Below are positions 1 through 8,898 of a DNA stretch of 64,000 bases, one piece after another (the stretch's first letter is position 1; every line of letters starts with the position of its first letter). The position numbers and the translations under genes are program-made. The stretch is from assembly GCA_963846005.1 (NCBI GenBank), contig CAWJUH010000003.1:1426001-1490000 (forward strand), given 5' to 3'. This stretch comes from CAVSUR01 sp963846005 (GTDB lineage Bacteria > Actinomycetota > Actinomycetes > Streptosporangiales > Streptosporangiaceae). A model generated the notes under the pieces. The model was not told the origin of the DNA and did not search any database. It was given only the letters and a program-made list of their open reading frames with translations.

Positions 1-1311
1 CGCAGCGTGCGGCCGGGCGACGTGGTGGCCAGGCTCGGCGGCGACGAGTTCGCGGTGCTGCTGCCCGCCGTGCCCGAGCCGGCCGCCGCCCGCGAGGTCG
101 CGGCCCGGCTGCATGGCGCGCTGTCCGAGCCGGTCCGGCTGGACGGCATGTCGTTCGAGGTCGAGGCCAGCATCGGCATCGCCCTGCATCCCGACGACGG
201 CGCCGGGTTCGAGCAGCTCATGCAGCGGGCCGACATCGCGATGTACCTGGCCAAGGAGCGGCGCAGCGGCATCGAGCGGTACGTCGCCGACTCCGACCAG
301 AACTCGCCGGACCGGCTGGCCCTGCTCGGCGAGCTGCGCCTCGGCCTGGACCGGCGCGAGCTCGAACTGTACTTCCAGCCCAAGATCGACCTGGGGAACC
401 GCGCCACCATCGGGATGGAGGCCCTGGTCCGCTGGCACCACCCGGAGCGCGGGCTGATGTCGCCGGAGGAATTCATCCCGCTGCTCGAGCAGTCCTACCT
501 GATGCGCGACCTCACCACCGCGGTCACCCAGATGGCGCTGGCCCAGGCCGCGCTGTGGTGGCAGGACGGGATGAACGTGCCGGTCTCGGTCAACGTCGCG
601 GCCCGTGACCTGATGGACGCCGGGCTGCCCGGCCGGATCCGGGCCGCGCTGGAGCGCCATCAGCTGCCGCCGGCCGCCCTGCAGATCGAGCTGAACGAGC
701 GGGCGCTGACCACCGAGCCGGCCCGCGCGGCCGCGACCGCGGAGGCGCTCGCGCGCCTCGGCGTCAGCCTCAGCCTGGACGATTTCGGCACCGGCTACTC
801 CTCGCTGCTGCGGCTCAGGCGGCTGCCGGTCAGCGAGGTCAAGATTGACTCGTCGTTCGTCGGCCGGGTGCTGGAGTCGGCGCAGGACGAGGTCATCGTC
901 AAGTCGGTGGTGGACCTGGTCCGGGCCCTCGGCCTGCGGTCGGTGGCCGAGGGCGTGGAATCGCCGGAGCTGGCCAGGGCGCTGCGCAAGATGCGCTGCG
1001 ACGCCGCGCAGGGCTGGCACTTCTCCCGGCCGCTGAACGCCGTCTCCGCGACCACCTGGCTGGCCGAGAACTTCCGCCCGGCCCGCGCGGCGGCCGGGCC
1101 CGCGCCCGCCGCGCGGAATCCCGCCGCGTCCCGGCCGGCCGCGGCCAATCCGGCCGTGCCCAAGCCCGCCGTGCCCAAGCCCGCCGTGCCCAGGCCCGCG
1201 GTGCCCGCGCCCGCCGGGCCGCCCCGCCCGGTCCCGGCCCAGGTGCCGACGGCGCCCGCGGCCGCCGCCCCGCCGGCTCCGGTGCCGGGCCCGGGCCCGG
1301 GCCCCGGCTAA
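1..1311 (+). CDS. GGDEF-EAL cyclic-di-GMP signalling protein, C-terminal part (5' truncated)
   Basis: The frame is open from base 1, so the start lies outside the window. The visible part begins just before an intact GGDEF active-site motif (RLGGDEFAVLLP), the C-terminal half of a diguanylate cyclase domain. A full EAL phosphodiesterase domain follows, with the signature GMEALVRW at about residue 140 and the metal-binding/loop motif DDFGTGYSSL at about residue 260. After the EAL domain (about residue 355) comes an 80-residue Ala/Pro tail with near-perfect 15-base repeats encoding KPAVP, probably a disordered linker or tail. Both catalytic motifs look intact, so it could make and break c-di-GMP, or only one of these in vivo. 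It ends 41 bases before gatC, which has its own promoter. Confidence 0.9.
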   Translation, partial: RSVRPGDVVARLGGDEFAVLLPAVPEPAAAREVAARLHGALSEPVRLDGMSFEVEASIGIALHPDDGAGFEQLMQRADIAMYLAKERRSGIERYVADSDQNSPDRLALLGELRLGLDRRELELYFQPKIDLGNRATIGMEALVRWHHPERGLMSPEEFIPLLEQSYLMRDLTTAVTQMALAQAALWWQDGMNVPVSVNVAARDLMDAGLPGRIRAALERHQLPPAALQIELNERALTTEPARAAATAEALARLGVSLSLDDFGTGYSSLLRLRRLPVSEVKIDSSFVGRVLESAQDEVIVKSVVDLVRALGLRSVAEGVESPELARALRKMRCDAAQGWHFSRPLNAVSATTWLAENFRPARAAAGPAPAARNPAASRPAAANPAVPKPAVPKPAVPRPAVPAPAGPPRPVPAQVPTAPAAAAPPAPVPGPGPGPG

Positions 1312-1339
1312 AGCGTTCGGCGGGATCTCAGGACGCCTC

Positions 1340-1345
1340 TAGGAT
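1340..1345 (+). promoter_or_regulatory. -10 element of gatC, likely leaderless transcript
   Basis: TAGGAT lies exactly 7 bases before the gatC ATG, which places the expected transcription start at or next to the start codon. There is no Shine-Dalgarno sequence in those 7 bases. A convincing -35 box is not visible, as is common for actinobacterial leaderless promoters. Confidence 0.5.
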
Positions 1346-1352
1346 TGCCCCC

Positions 1353-1649
1353 ATGCCCATTACCCGCGACGAGGTCGCGCACCTGGCGCGACTGTCCCGG
1401 CTGGCCCTGTCCGACGCCGAGCTGGACCGGTTCGCCGGCCAGCTCGACGTGATCATCTCCGCGGTGGCCCGGGTCGGTGAGGTTGCCGCCGACGGGATCC
1501 CGCCGATGACGCACGCCGTCCCCGTGGTCAACGTGTTCCGCGAGGACACGGTCGTGCCCCCGCTGGGCACCGCCGTGGCACTGGACCAGGCGCCCGCCGC
1601 CGAGCAGGACCGGTTCCGGGTGCCGCGCATCCTGGCGGAGGACGAATGA
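1353..1649 (+). CDS. gatC: Asp/Glu-tRNA(Asn/Gln) amidotransferase subunit C
   Basis: A 98-residue protein with the GatC start ITRDEVAHLARLSRLALSDAEL and the typical C-terminal PLRED-like region. It is the small chaperone-like subunit that holds GatA and GatB together in the transamidosome, which converts Glu-tRNA(Gln) to Gln-tRNA(Gln) in the cytoplasm. The stop overlaps the gatA start (ATGA at 1646), so translation is coupled. The start is fixed by the conserved N-terminus and by the TAGGAT element 7 bases upstream. Confidence 0.95.
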   Translation: MPITRDEVAHLARLSRLALSDAELDRFAGQLDVIISAVARVGEVAADGIPPMTHAVPVVNVFREDTVVPPLGTAVALDQAPAAEQDRFRVPRILAEDE

Positions 1650-3160
1650 GCGCGGGCAGCAGCGACCTGACCCGGCGGACCGCCGCGGACCTGGCCGCCC
1701 TGATCGGTGCCGGCGAGGTGTCGGCCGCCGAGGTCACCCGGGCGCACCTGGACCGGATCGCCGCGGTCGACGGCCGGGTGCGCGCGTTCCTGCACACCGG
1801 GGCCGGGGGAGCGCTCGCCGCGGCCCGCGCGGTCGACGCGCGGCGCGCGGACGGCCAGCCGCTCGGCCCGCTGGCCGGCGTGCCGCTGGCCCTGAAGGAC
1901 GTGTTCACCACCGCCGACATGCCGACCACCTGCGGGTCGAAGATCCTCGCAGGCTGGCAGCCGCCCTACGACGCCACGATTACCCGGCGGCTGCGCGAGG
2001 CCGGCGTGGTGATCGTCGGCAAGACCAACATGGACGAGTTCGCCATGGGCTCGTCCACCGAGAACTCAGCTTTCGGGCCGAGCCGTAACCCGTGGGATGA
2101 GTCCCGGGTCCCGGGCGGCTCGTCCGGCGGGTCAGCCGCGGCGGTGGCCGCCTACGAGGCGCCGCTGGCCATCGGCACCGACACCGGCGGGTCGATCCGC
2201 CAGCCCGCCGCCGTCTGCGGCATCGTCGGTACCAAGCCCACCTACGGCGGCTCGTCCCGCTACGGCGTGATCGCGTTCGCCTCGTCGCTGGACACCCCGG
2301 GCCCGCTGGCCCGCACCGTGCTGGACGCCGCGCTGCTGCACGAGGTGATGTCCGGGCACGACCCGTGCGACTCCACTTCCGTGGACGCGCCGGTGCCGCC
2401 GGTGGTGGCCGCCGCCCGGCAGGCCGACGTGGCCGGGATGCGGGTCGGGGTGGTGGCCGAGTTCAGCGGTGACGGCTACCAGCCGGGCGTGCTGGCCCAG
2501 TTCGCCGCGGCGGTCGAGGTGCTGGAATCGCTCGGCGCCAAGGTCACCGAGGTGTCCTGCCCGCACTTCCGTTATGCGCTGCCCGCCTACTACCTGATCG
2601 CGCCGAGCGAGGCCTCGTCCAACCTGGCCCGGTTCGACGGCATGCGCTACGGGCTGCGGACCGGGGAGGACGGCGCGGCCGACGCCGAGGAGGTCATGGC
2701 CGCCACCCGGGCCGCCGGGTTCGGCGCCGAGGTCAAGCGCCGGATCATGCTCGGCACCTATGCGCTGTCCAGCGGGTACTACGACGCTTACTACGGCAAG
2801 GCCCAGCAGGTCCGCACGCTGATCACCCGGGACTTCGGCGCCGCGTTCGAGCAGGTCGACGTGCTGGTCTCGCCGACCACGCCGACGACCGCGTTCCCGC
2901 TCGGCGAGCGGACCGGCGACCCGATGGCGATGTACCTGGCCGACCTGTGCACGATCCCGTCCGACCTGGCCGGCAACGCCGCGATCTCGGTGCCGTGCGG
3001 CCTGGCCGCCGAGGACGGGCTGCCGGTCGGGCTGCAGATCATGGCGCCGGCCCTGGCCGACGACCGGTGCTACCGGGTCGGCGCGGCGGTGGAGGCGGCG
3101 CTGGAACGGCGCTGGGGCCAGCCGCTGCTGGCCGGGGCGAAGGGGCTGACCGGTGAGTGA
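1646..3160 (+). CDS. gatA: Asp/Glu-tRNA(Asn/Gln) amidotransferase subunit A
   Basis: 504 residues, the usual GatA length. Amidase-signature residues are present: the catalytic Lys in ALKDVFTT (about residue 82), the Gly/Ser-rich GGSSGGS loop (about 155-161) and the cis-Ser/nucleophile stretch TDTGGSIRQPA (about 175-185). It releases ammonia from glutamine, which is channelled to GatB. It sits inside a tight gatC-gatA-gatB operon with 4- and 8-base overlaps. Confidence 0.97.
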   Translation: MSAGSSDLTRRTAADLAALIGAGEVSAAEVTRAHLDRIAAVDGRVRAFLHTGAGGALAAARAVDARRADGQPLGPLAGVPLALKDVFTTADMPTTCGSKILAGWQPPYDATITRRLREAGVVIVGKTNMDEFAMGSSTENSAFGPSRNPWDESRVPGGSSGGSAAAVAAYEAPLAIGTDTGGSIRQPAAVCGIVGTKPTYGGSSRYGVIAFASSLDTPGPLARTVLDAALLHEVMSGHDPCDSTSVDAPVPPVVAAARQADVAGMRVGVVAEFSGDGYQPGVLAQFAAAVEVLESLGAKVTEVSCPHFRYALPAYYLIAPSEASSNLARFDGMRYGLRTGEDGAADAEEVMAATRAAGFGAEVKRRIMLGTYALSSGYYDAYYGKAQQVRTLITRDFGAAFEQVDVLVSPTTPTTAFPLGERTGDPMAMYLADLCTIPSDLAGNAAISVPCGLAAEDGLPVGLQIMAPALADDRCYRVGAAVEAALERRWGQPLLAGAKGLTGE

Positions 3161-4682
3161 CACGGTGGCGCAGGCATCCGGGCGGGCTGGCGCGGCGCCG
3201 CCGCCGGTGCCATTCGAGGAGGCCATAAGCCGGTACGAGCCGGTCATCGGCCTGGAGACCCACGTCGAGCTGGGCACCACGACCAAGATGTTCTGCGGCT
3301 GCCCGACCGTGTTCGGGGCCAAGCCGAACTCCGCGGTGTGCCCGGTGTGCCTGGGCCTGCCCGGCTCGCTGCCGGTCGCCAACCGCCTCGCCATCGAGTA
3401 CACGATCAAGATCGGCCTGGCGCTGAACTGCTCGATCGCGTCCTGGTGCCGGTTCGCGCGGAAGAACTACTTCTACCCGGACATGCCCAAGGACTTCCAG
3501 ATCTCCCAGTACGACGAGCCGCTGTGCACCGACGGCTGGCTGGACGTGACGGTCGAAGGCCGGCAATTCCGGGTCGGCATCGAGCGGGTGCACCTGGAGG
3601 AGGACACCGGCAAGTCGCTGCACGTCGGCGGGGCCACCGGCCGGATCCACGGCGCCGACCACTCGCTGGTCGACTACAACCGGGCCGGGATCCCGCTGGT
3701 CGAGGTGGTCACCAAGCCGGTCGCGGGCACCGGGGCGCTGGCGCCGGAGGCGGCCAGGCAGTACGTCACCGAGCTGCGCGACCTGCTGCGCGCCCTCGGG
3801 GTGTCCGACGTGCGGATGGAGCAGGGGTCGCTGCGGTGCGACGTCAATACTTCAATTGCCGCACCGGGCTCGGCGTGGGGAACCAGGACCGAGACCAAGA
3901 ACGTCAACTCGCTGCGCTCGGTCGAGCGGGCCGTCCGGTCGGAGATCGAGCGGCAGGCCGGGGTGCTCGGCGCTGGCGGCCGGATCGTGCAGGAGACCCG
4001 GCACTTCCACGAGGACACCGGGTCCACCACGCCCGGCCGGTCCAAGGAAGAGGCGCAGGACTACCGCTACTTTCCCGAGCCTGACCTGGTGCCGGTCGCG
4101 CCGTCGCGGCAGTGGGTGGATGAGCTGCGGGCTGCCCTGCCCGAGCTGCCCGCGGCCCGGATCGCCCGGCTGCAGGCGCAGTGGGGGCTGTCGGACACCG
4201 ACATGACCTGGCTGCGCAACGCCGGCGCGGTGGACCTGGCCGAGCAGACCATCGCGGCCGGCGCCTCGCCCGCCGACGCGCAGAAATGGTGGCTGGGCGA
4301 GCTGTCCGCCCGGGCGAACAAGTCCGGCGCCGAGCTGGACGGGCTGCCGGTGACCCCGGCCCAGGTCGCGCGGGTGGCCGCGCTGGTGGCGGCCGGTGAG
4401 CTGAACGACAAGCTCGGCCGCCAGGTGCTGGACGCGGTGCTGGCCGGCGAGGGCGAGCCGGACGAGATCGTGGCGGCCCGCGGGCTGGCCGTGGTCAGCG
4501 ACGACAGCGTGCTCAGCTCCGCCGTCGACGCCGCGATCGCGGACAACCCCGATATCGCGGCCAAGGTGCGCGGCGGGAAGGTGGCGGCGGCGGGCGCCCT
4601 GGTCGGCGCGGTGATGAAGGCGACCAGGGGCCAGGCCGACGCCGGCAAGGTCCGCGAGCTGATCTTGCAGCGGCTGACCTGA
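3153..4682 (+). CDS. gatB: Asp/Glu-tRNA(Asn/Gln) amidotransferase subunit B
   Basis: 509 residues from a GTG start that overlaps the gatA stop by 8 bases. The N-terminus has the GatB signature VIGLETHVELGTTTKMFCGCP with zinc-ligand cysteines, and the C-terminus has the YqeY-like tRNA-recognition tail. It activates the gamma-carboxylate of Glu-tRNA(Gln) with ATP and completes amidation. A gatCAB operon together with tRNA-Gln and tRNA-Glu genes in the same window fits an organism that makes Gln-tRNA indirectly. No glutaminyl-tRNA synthetase is visible here. Confidence 0.97.
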   Translation: MSDTVAQASGRAGAAPPPVPFEEAISRYEPVIGLETHVELGTTTKMFCGCPTVFGAKPNSAVCPVCLGLPGSLPVANRLAIEYTIKIGLALNCSIASWCRFARKNYFYPDMPKDFQISQYDEPLCTDGWLDVTVEGRQFRVGIERVHLEEDTGKSLHVGGATGRIHGADHSLVDYNRAGIPLVEVVTKPVAGTGALAPEAARQYVTELRDLLRALGVSDVRMEQGSLRCDVNTSIAAPGSAWGTRTETKNVNSLRSVERAVRSEIERQAGVLGAGGRIVQETRHFHEDTGSTTPGRSKEEAQDYRYFPEPDLVPVAPSRQWVDELRAALPELPAARIARLQAQWGLSDTDMTWLRNAGAVDLAEQTIAAGASPADAQKWWLGELSARANKSGAELDGLPVTPAQVARVAALVAAGELNDKLGRQVLDAVLAGEGEPDEIVAARGLAVVSDDSVLSSAVDAAIADNPDIAAKVRGGKVAAAGALVGAVMKATRGQADAGKVRELILQRLT

Positions 4683-4695
4683 CCGCCGGGTGAGT

Positions 4696-4715
4696 TTGTC
4701 AGGCTTGACTGACAA
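4696..4715 (+). terminator. small hairpin after gatB
   Basis: A perfect 7-base inverted repeat, TTGTCAG / CTGACAA, with a 6-base loop starts 13 bases after the gatB stop. It is less GC-rich than its surroundings and has no T-tract, so it could be a weak terminator, an mRNA 3'-end stabiliser or an operator for the next gene. Confidence 0.35.
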
Positions 4716-4783
4716 GGTTCCGCCCCGGCAGCCGCTGTTCCCCCGGCTGCGGCCGGCCGCCGCGGGCGTGCGAGGCTGATCCG

Positions 4784-5695
4784 GTGCTGATCTGGGTGCC
4801 GCTGGAGCCGATGGCGCAGGCCCTGACCGGGCTGGCGGGCGCCGCAGTCGAGGTCGTCGACACCAATGAGGGCGACCTGCCGGCCAGTGCCGCGGACGTC
4901 GAGTTCTACGTGCCGCCGTTCTTCCCCAGGCCGCCCGCGGTGGCGGCGATGGCCCGGCTGCCACGGCTGCGGGTGGTGCAGACCATCACCGCCGGGGTCG
5001 ACCGGCTGCAGCCGCACCTGCCGGACGGCGCGGTGCTGTGCAACGCCCGCGGCGTGCACGACGCAAGCACCGCCGAGTGGGTGGTGGCCGCCATTCTCGC
5101 CTCTATTCGGCAATTCCCTTATTTCTGCGCTGAGCAGGCCGCCGGGCGGTGGAGTTTCCGGTTTACCGATTGCCTGGCGAAAAAAACTGTGCTGATCGTC
5201 GGGTATGGCTCGATCGGCGCGGCCGTCGAGCGGCGGCTGGGCGGCTTCGACGTCCGGGTGCTGCGGGTGGCCAGGACCGCGCGGGAGGGCGTCAGCCCGG
5301 TCGCGGGCCTGCCGGGGCTGCTGCCGCAGGCCGACGTGGTGGTGCTGCTGGCCCCGGTGACGGCGGACACGATCGGCATGGCCGATGCGGGCTTCCTGGC
5401 CGCGATGCGGGACGGATCGCTGCTGGTCAATGCCGCGCGCGGATCGCTGCTGGTCACCGATGCGCTGTGCGCAGAACTGGAATCGGGGCGATTGCATGCC
5501 GCGCTGGATGTCACCGATCCCGAGCCGCTCGATCCCGGTCACCGGCTGTGGTCGGCGCCGAACGTGCTGATCACCCCGCACGTCGCGGCATCCACCCCGG
5601 TCTCCGCGCTGACCGCGGTGTCGTTCGTCCGTGAGCAGGCCGAGCGCGTGCTGCGGGGTGAGCCGCTGAAAAACGTCATCACCGGCGAGTACTGA
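4784..5695 (+). CDS. D-isomer specific 2-hydroxyacid dehydrogenase family protein
   Basis: 303 residues from GTG. A Rossmann NAD-binding motif (VLIVGYGSIGAAVERRL, about residues 135-150) lies between two halves of the catalytic domain. The family Arg (VNAARGSLL), Glu (DPEPLDP) and His (ITPHVAAST) regions are present. Family members reduce 2-keto acids or oxidise D-2-hydroxyacids with NAD(P)H, but the substrate cannot be read from sequence. A patch near 5096-5190 uses unusually AT-rich codons for this genome. The gene stands alone between gatB and the second GGDEF-EAL gene. Confidence 0.88.
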   Translation: MLIWVPLEPMAQALTGLAGAAVEVVDTNEGDLPASAADVEFYVPPFFPRPPAVAAMARLPRLRVVQTITAGVDRLQPHLPDGAVLCNARGVHDASTAEWVVAAILASIRQFPYFCAEQAAGRWSFRFTDCLAKKTVLIVGYGSIGAAVERRLGGFDVRVLRVARTAREGVSPVAGLPGLLPQADVVVLLAPVTADTIGMADAGFLAAMRDGSLLVNAARGSLLVTDALCAELESGRLHAALDVTDPEPLDPGHRLWSAPNVLITPHVAASTPVSALTAVSFVREQAERVLRGEPLKNVITGEY

Positions 5696-6048
5696 CGCAT
5701 TTACCCGCCGCATCCGGGAAGTTGAGCCCTGACCTATTCCCATCCTCAATCGAAGCGTGACCTGCTCCGCGTATCGTGATGGCCCTTGGTTGCGACGACG
5801 CAGCCGTCCGCGCCCCGCGATCGGGGACTGGGCGCGGCACCGGCCGCGGGCGGCCGGCCGAACCTGCGCCGTGCGGGCTCGATGACGAGCCGCAAGCACT
5901 GCCGGCGCCACCGCGGAGCCACAGCCGCACCGGCCGGCGCTCCACGGCCCGCCGGGTCCGGCCACAGCCGGCTCGGCAGGTGAAAGGCGCGACCGGCCGG
6001 CGCCCGGCACGAGTGCCGTGAGCATGGCCCGCGCGCGCAGGAATACAC
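5696..6048. other. intergenic region without a convincing gene
   Basis: About 350 bases between the hydroxyacid dehydrogenase stop and the leader of the GGDEF-EAL gene. Short open frames exist (for example from 5776), but they have Arg/Pro/Gly-rich shadow composition, no ribosome-binding site and no family resemblance. It presumably holds the promoter of the downstream gene. I see no clear -35/-10 pair or strong hairpin. Confidence 0.5.
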
Positions 6049-6064
6049 AGGAGAAGGAGCCTTG

Positions 6065-6097
6065 GTGCCCGCTGAGCTGTCCGGTGCGGCGCGATGA
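6065..6097 (+). CDS. possible 10-codon leader peptide coupled to the GGDEF-EAL start
   Basis: A strong Shine-Dalgarno run AGGAGAAGGAG (6049-6059) precedes a GTG (6065; TTG at 6062 is also in frame), not the GGDEF-EAL ATG. The mini-ORF is 10 codons long and stops at TGA 6095-6097, overlapping the downstream ATG as ATGA. The main ATG has no ribosome-binding site of its own, so coupling is plausible. An alternative is a small indel that separates the true N-terminus from its RBS. Confidence 0.3.
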   Translation: MPAELSGAAR

Positions 6098-8836
6098 GCG
6101 AGTCCGAGCTGTGGGCCGCCGCCGGGATCGCGGCCGCGGTGAGCGCGGCCTGGCTGCTGTGGCGCGGCCAGCGCGGTCCTGGCACCGCCGCGGGACCGGG
6201 ACGGCAGGCCGAACGGCGCTGCTCGCGGTGGCTGATCGCCGCGGTGGTCCTGCTCGGCGCGGCGTTCGCGGCGGACGCCTTCGGCGGGCCGCCCGGCGGC
6301 ACCGGCATCCCGCTCACCCTGGGTGATCTGCTCGCCCTGCTGGCCCTGCCGCCGCTGGCCCTCAGCGTGTCCGCGCTGGCCGGCCGCGCCGACGACGAGG
6401 CAGCGGGCTACGGGCGGCTCAGCCGCTACGTCCGGCCTGCGCTCGGCGGCCGGGCCGGGACGCCCGCCACCGCCCGGCTGGCCGACGGGTTCGTGCTCGC
6501 CGCCGGGCTGTTCGTGATCGGCTGGGTGGTCGTCTTCGGGCCTGCCTACGCGCTGCGGGACGTCGGGGCCGCGGCCTTCGCCGGCGACCTCATCCGGCCG
6601 GTGGCGGACCTGGCCGTCCTCGGCGCGCTGACGCAGGCCGCTGCGGGCACCGGCCGGCGCGGCCTGGCCATCGTGCTCGCGCTGGCCGCCGCCAGCCTGG
6701 GCGACGTGCTCAACGTGCCCGCCCGGGTGGCGCTCGGCGACCCAGGCGCCCCGGCGCAGGCCGCCTGGCTGGCGGCCATCGGCCTGCTGGGCGCGGCGGC
6801 GCTGCTGCCGGCCGGGGCCGGCCGGGCGGCGGCGGCCGGGCGGGCCGCCCGCGGCTGGGGCGCTCCCGCCGCCGCGGCGCTCGGCGCGGCCGGCCTCGCC
6901 GCCGTCGTCATGATCGGCTGGGCCGTCGCAGGCGGCCACCAGGCCCCGCCGGTGATCGTGATCGCCGGGGGACTGGCCGTGCTGGCCCTGGCCGCGCGGA
7001 TCCTCGCGACGGTCCGCGGCGCGGGGACGGCCGCCGCGAGTGCCGCCGAGGACGACCGCCAGTTCCGCGAGCTAGCCGACCGCACCAGCGACGTGGTGCT
7101 GGTCTGCGACCTGGCCGCGGTGATCCGCTACGCCAGTCCCGCGGTCGCCGCCTTCGGCTACGCGCCGTCCGACCTCGACGGCCGCGAGCTGCCCGGGCTG
7201 GTGCACCCGGACGACCAGCGGGACGTGCGGCGCGCCGCCCGGGCGGTGATCGGCACCGGCGGCGCGACGGGCCGGCTGTCGTGCCGGGTCCGGGCCGCGG
7301 ACGGCACCTGGCGGCCGGTGGAGTCGACGATCTCCGCGCGGCGGCGGCCCGGCGGCGCGGAACTGCTGATCACCGCCCGGGATGTCAGCGACGAGGTCGC
7401 GCTGCGCCGCCAGGTCGCCCACCTCACCCTGCACGACGGGCTGACCGGTCTGCCCAACCGCGCTTACCTGGAGGAACGGGCCCGCGGCCTGCTGGCGGGG
7501 ACCGGCCGCCGGCTGCCGTCCGGCGGCGCGGTCGCGGCGGCCGTGGCCGGGGCGATCTTCCTGGACCTGGACGGGTTCACGGCGGTCAACGACTCCGTCG
7601 GTCACGGCGCCGGCGACCTGGTGCTGGCCCAGGCCGCCCGGCGGCTGCGGGCTGCGGTGCCCGCGCACGACGTGGTCGCCCGGTGGGGAGGCGACGAGTT
7701 CGCGGTCCTGGTCGAGGAGGCCGGCAGCGCGCAGGAGATCGCCGATACCGCCGAGCGGCTGGTCGGCGTGATCGCGGCCGAGCCCTTCCTCGCCGCCGAC
7801 ACCGAGGTGCCGCTGACCGCCAGCGTAGGGGTCGCGCTGGCCGACGACGGCCAGTGGGAGCACCTGCTGCGCAACGCCGACGTGGCGATGTCGCGGGCCA
7901 AGGTGGCCGGCGGCGCCCGGGTCGAGATGTTCGCCTCCCGGATGCACACCGACGTGGCCCGCCGGATGGGCCTGGCCGCCGAGCTGCGGGCCGCGATCGC
8001 CGAGGACCAGCTCACCCTGGAATACCAGCCGGTGCTGAACCTGGCCACCCGCGAGGTCACTGCGGTCGAGGCGCTGGTGCGCTGGCCGCGGCCCGGCGGT
8101 GCGGTCGAGCCGGCGCGAGTTCCTCGGCGTGGCCGAGGACAGCGGGCTGATCAGCCCGCTCGGGGACTGGGTGCTGCGCGAGGCGGGCCGGCACGCGGCC
8201 CGCTGGCGGGAGGCAGGCTGGACCGCGGGGCTGTCGGTCAACGTCTCGCCCCGGCAGGCCCGCTCGCCGAAGTTCAGCCAGTCAGTGCTGGCGGTGCTGG
8301 CCGAGACCGGCCTGCCGCCCGCCGCGCTGACGCTGGAGGTCACCGAGCGGGTGCTGATCGAGGCGGCCGGGCCGATGATCGCCGAGCTGGCCGAGCTGCG
8401 CCGCCGCGGCGTGCGGCTGGCCATCGACGATTTCGGCACCGGCTATGCGTCCCTGGCCTACCTGCGCCAGCTGCCGGTGGACGTCATCAAGATCGACCCC
8501 TCGTTCGTGGCCGGCCTCGGCACCGACCCGGTGCTGGTGATGCTCACCCGCACGATCATCAGCGTCGGGCACGACCTGGGCATCGAGGTCGTGGCCGAGG
8601 GCATCGAGCGGCCCGACCAGCTGGAAATGCTGACCGGCATGGGCTGCGGCCTGGGCCAGGGCTTCGGAGTGGCCAGGCCGGTGCCCGCGGCCGCGGTGGA
8701 CGGGCTGGCCCGGCTGGCCGTGGCCGCCCAGTCCGGGCCGCCCAAGGCCGGCCCGGCCGCCCCGCCGGACCCGGCCGCTGCCGGGCCGCCCCGCCCTGGC
8801 GACGCCCCGCCCAGCGAGGCGACCGCCGTTGTGTGA
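6094..8836 (+). CDS. membrane PAS-GGDEF-EAL cyclic-di-GMP protein, frameshifted in EAL
   Basis: Reading across one frameshift gives about 913 residues. First come multiple hydrophobic segments (residues about 5-300), then a PAS sensor domain (about 315-430), a GGDEF domain (RWGGDEFAVLVEE, about 530) and an EAL domain starting VEALVRW (about 655) with DDFGTGYASLAYL and KIDPSFV. At 8116 one extra C interrupts the EAL domain. Removing it restores PAEFLGVAEDSGLISPL, and the remaining frame runs to TGA at 8836. Without correction the first frame never meets a stop and reads into serA. Domain content predicts a membrane-anchored diguanylate cyclase/phosphodiesterase. The frameshift may be a sequencing error, because both halves are well conserved. 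Confidence 0.85.
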
Positions 8837-8898
8837 ATCCGACCCGGGGCCGCGCCGGTAGACTCGCGATGCCCCGACTGCCGCCGACCGGAGATCCC

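Noticed and set aside
5172..5188. A7 run in the 2-hydroxyacid dehydrogenase as a programmed frameshift site
   Set aside because: The codon phase (GCG AAA AAA ACT) does not fit the X XXY YYZ slippery pattern, and the frame continues normally with conserved sequence on both sides.
5776..6021. 81-codon open frame in the gap before the second GGDEF-EAL gene
   Set aside because: No RBS, shadow-like Arg/Pro composition and no conserved pattern.
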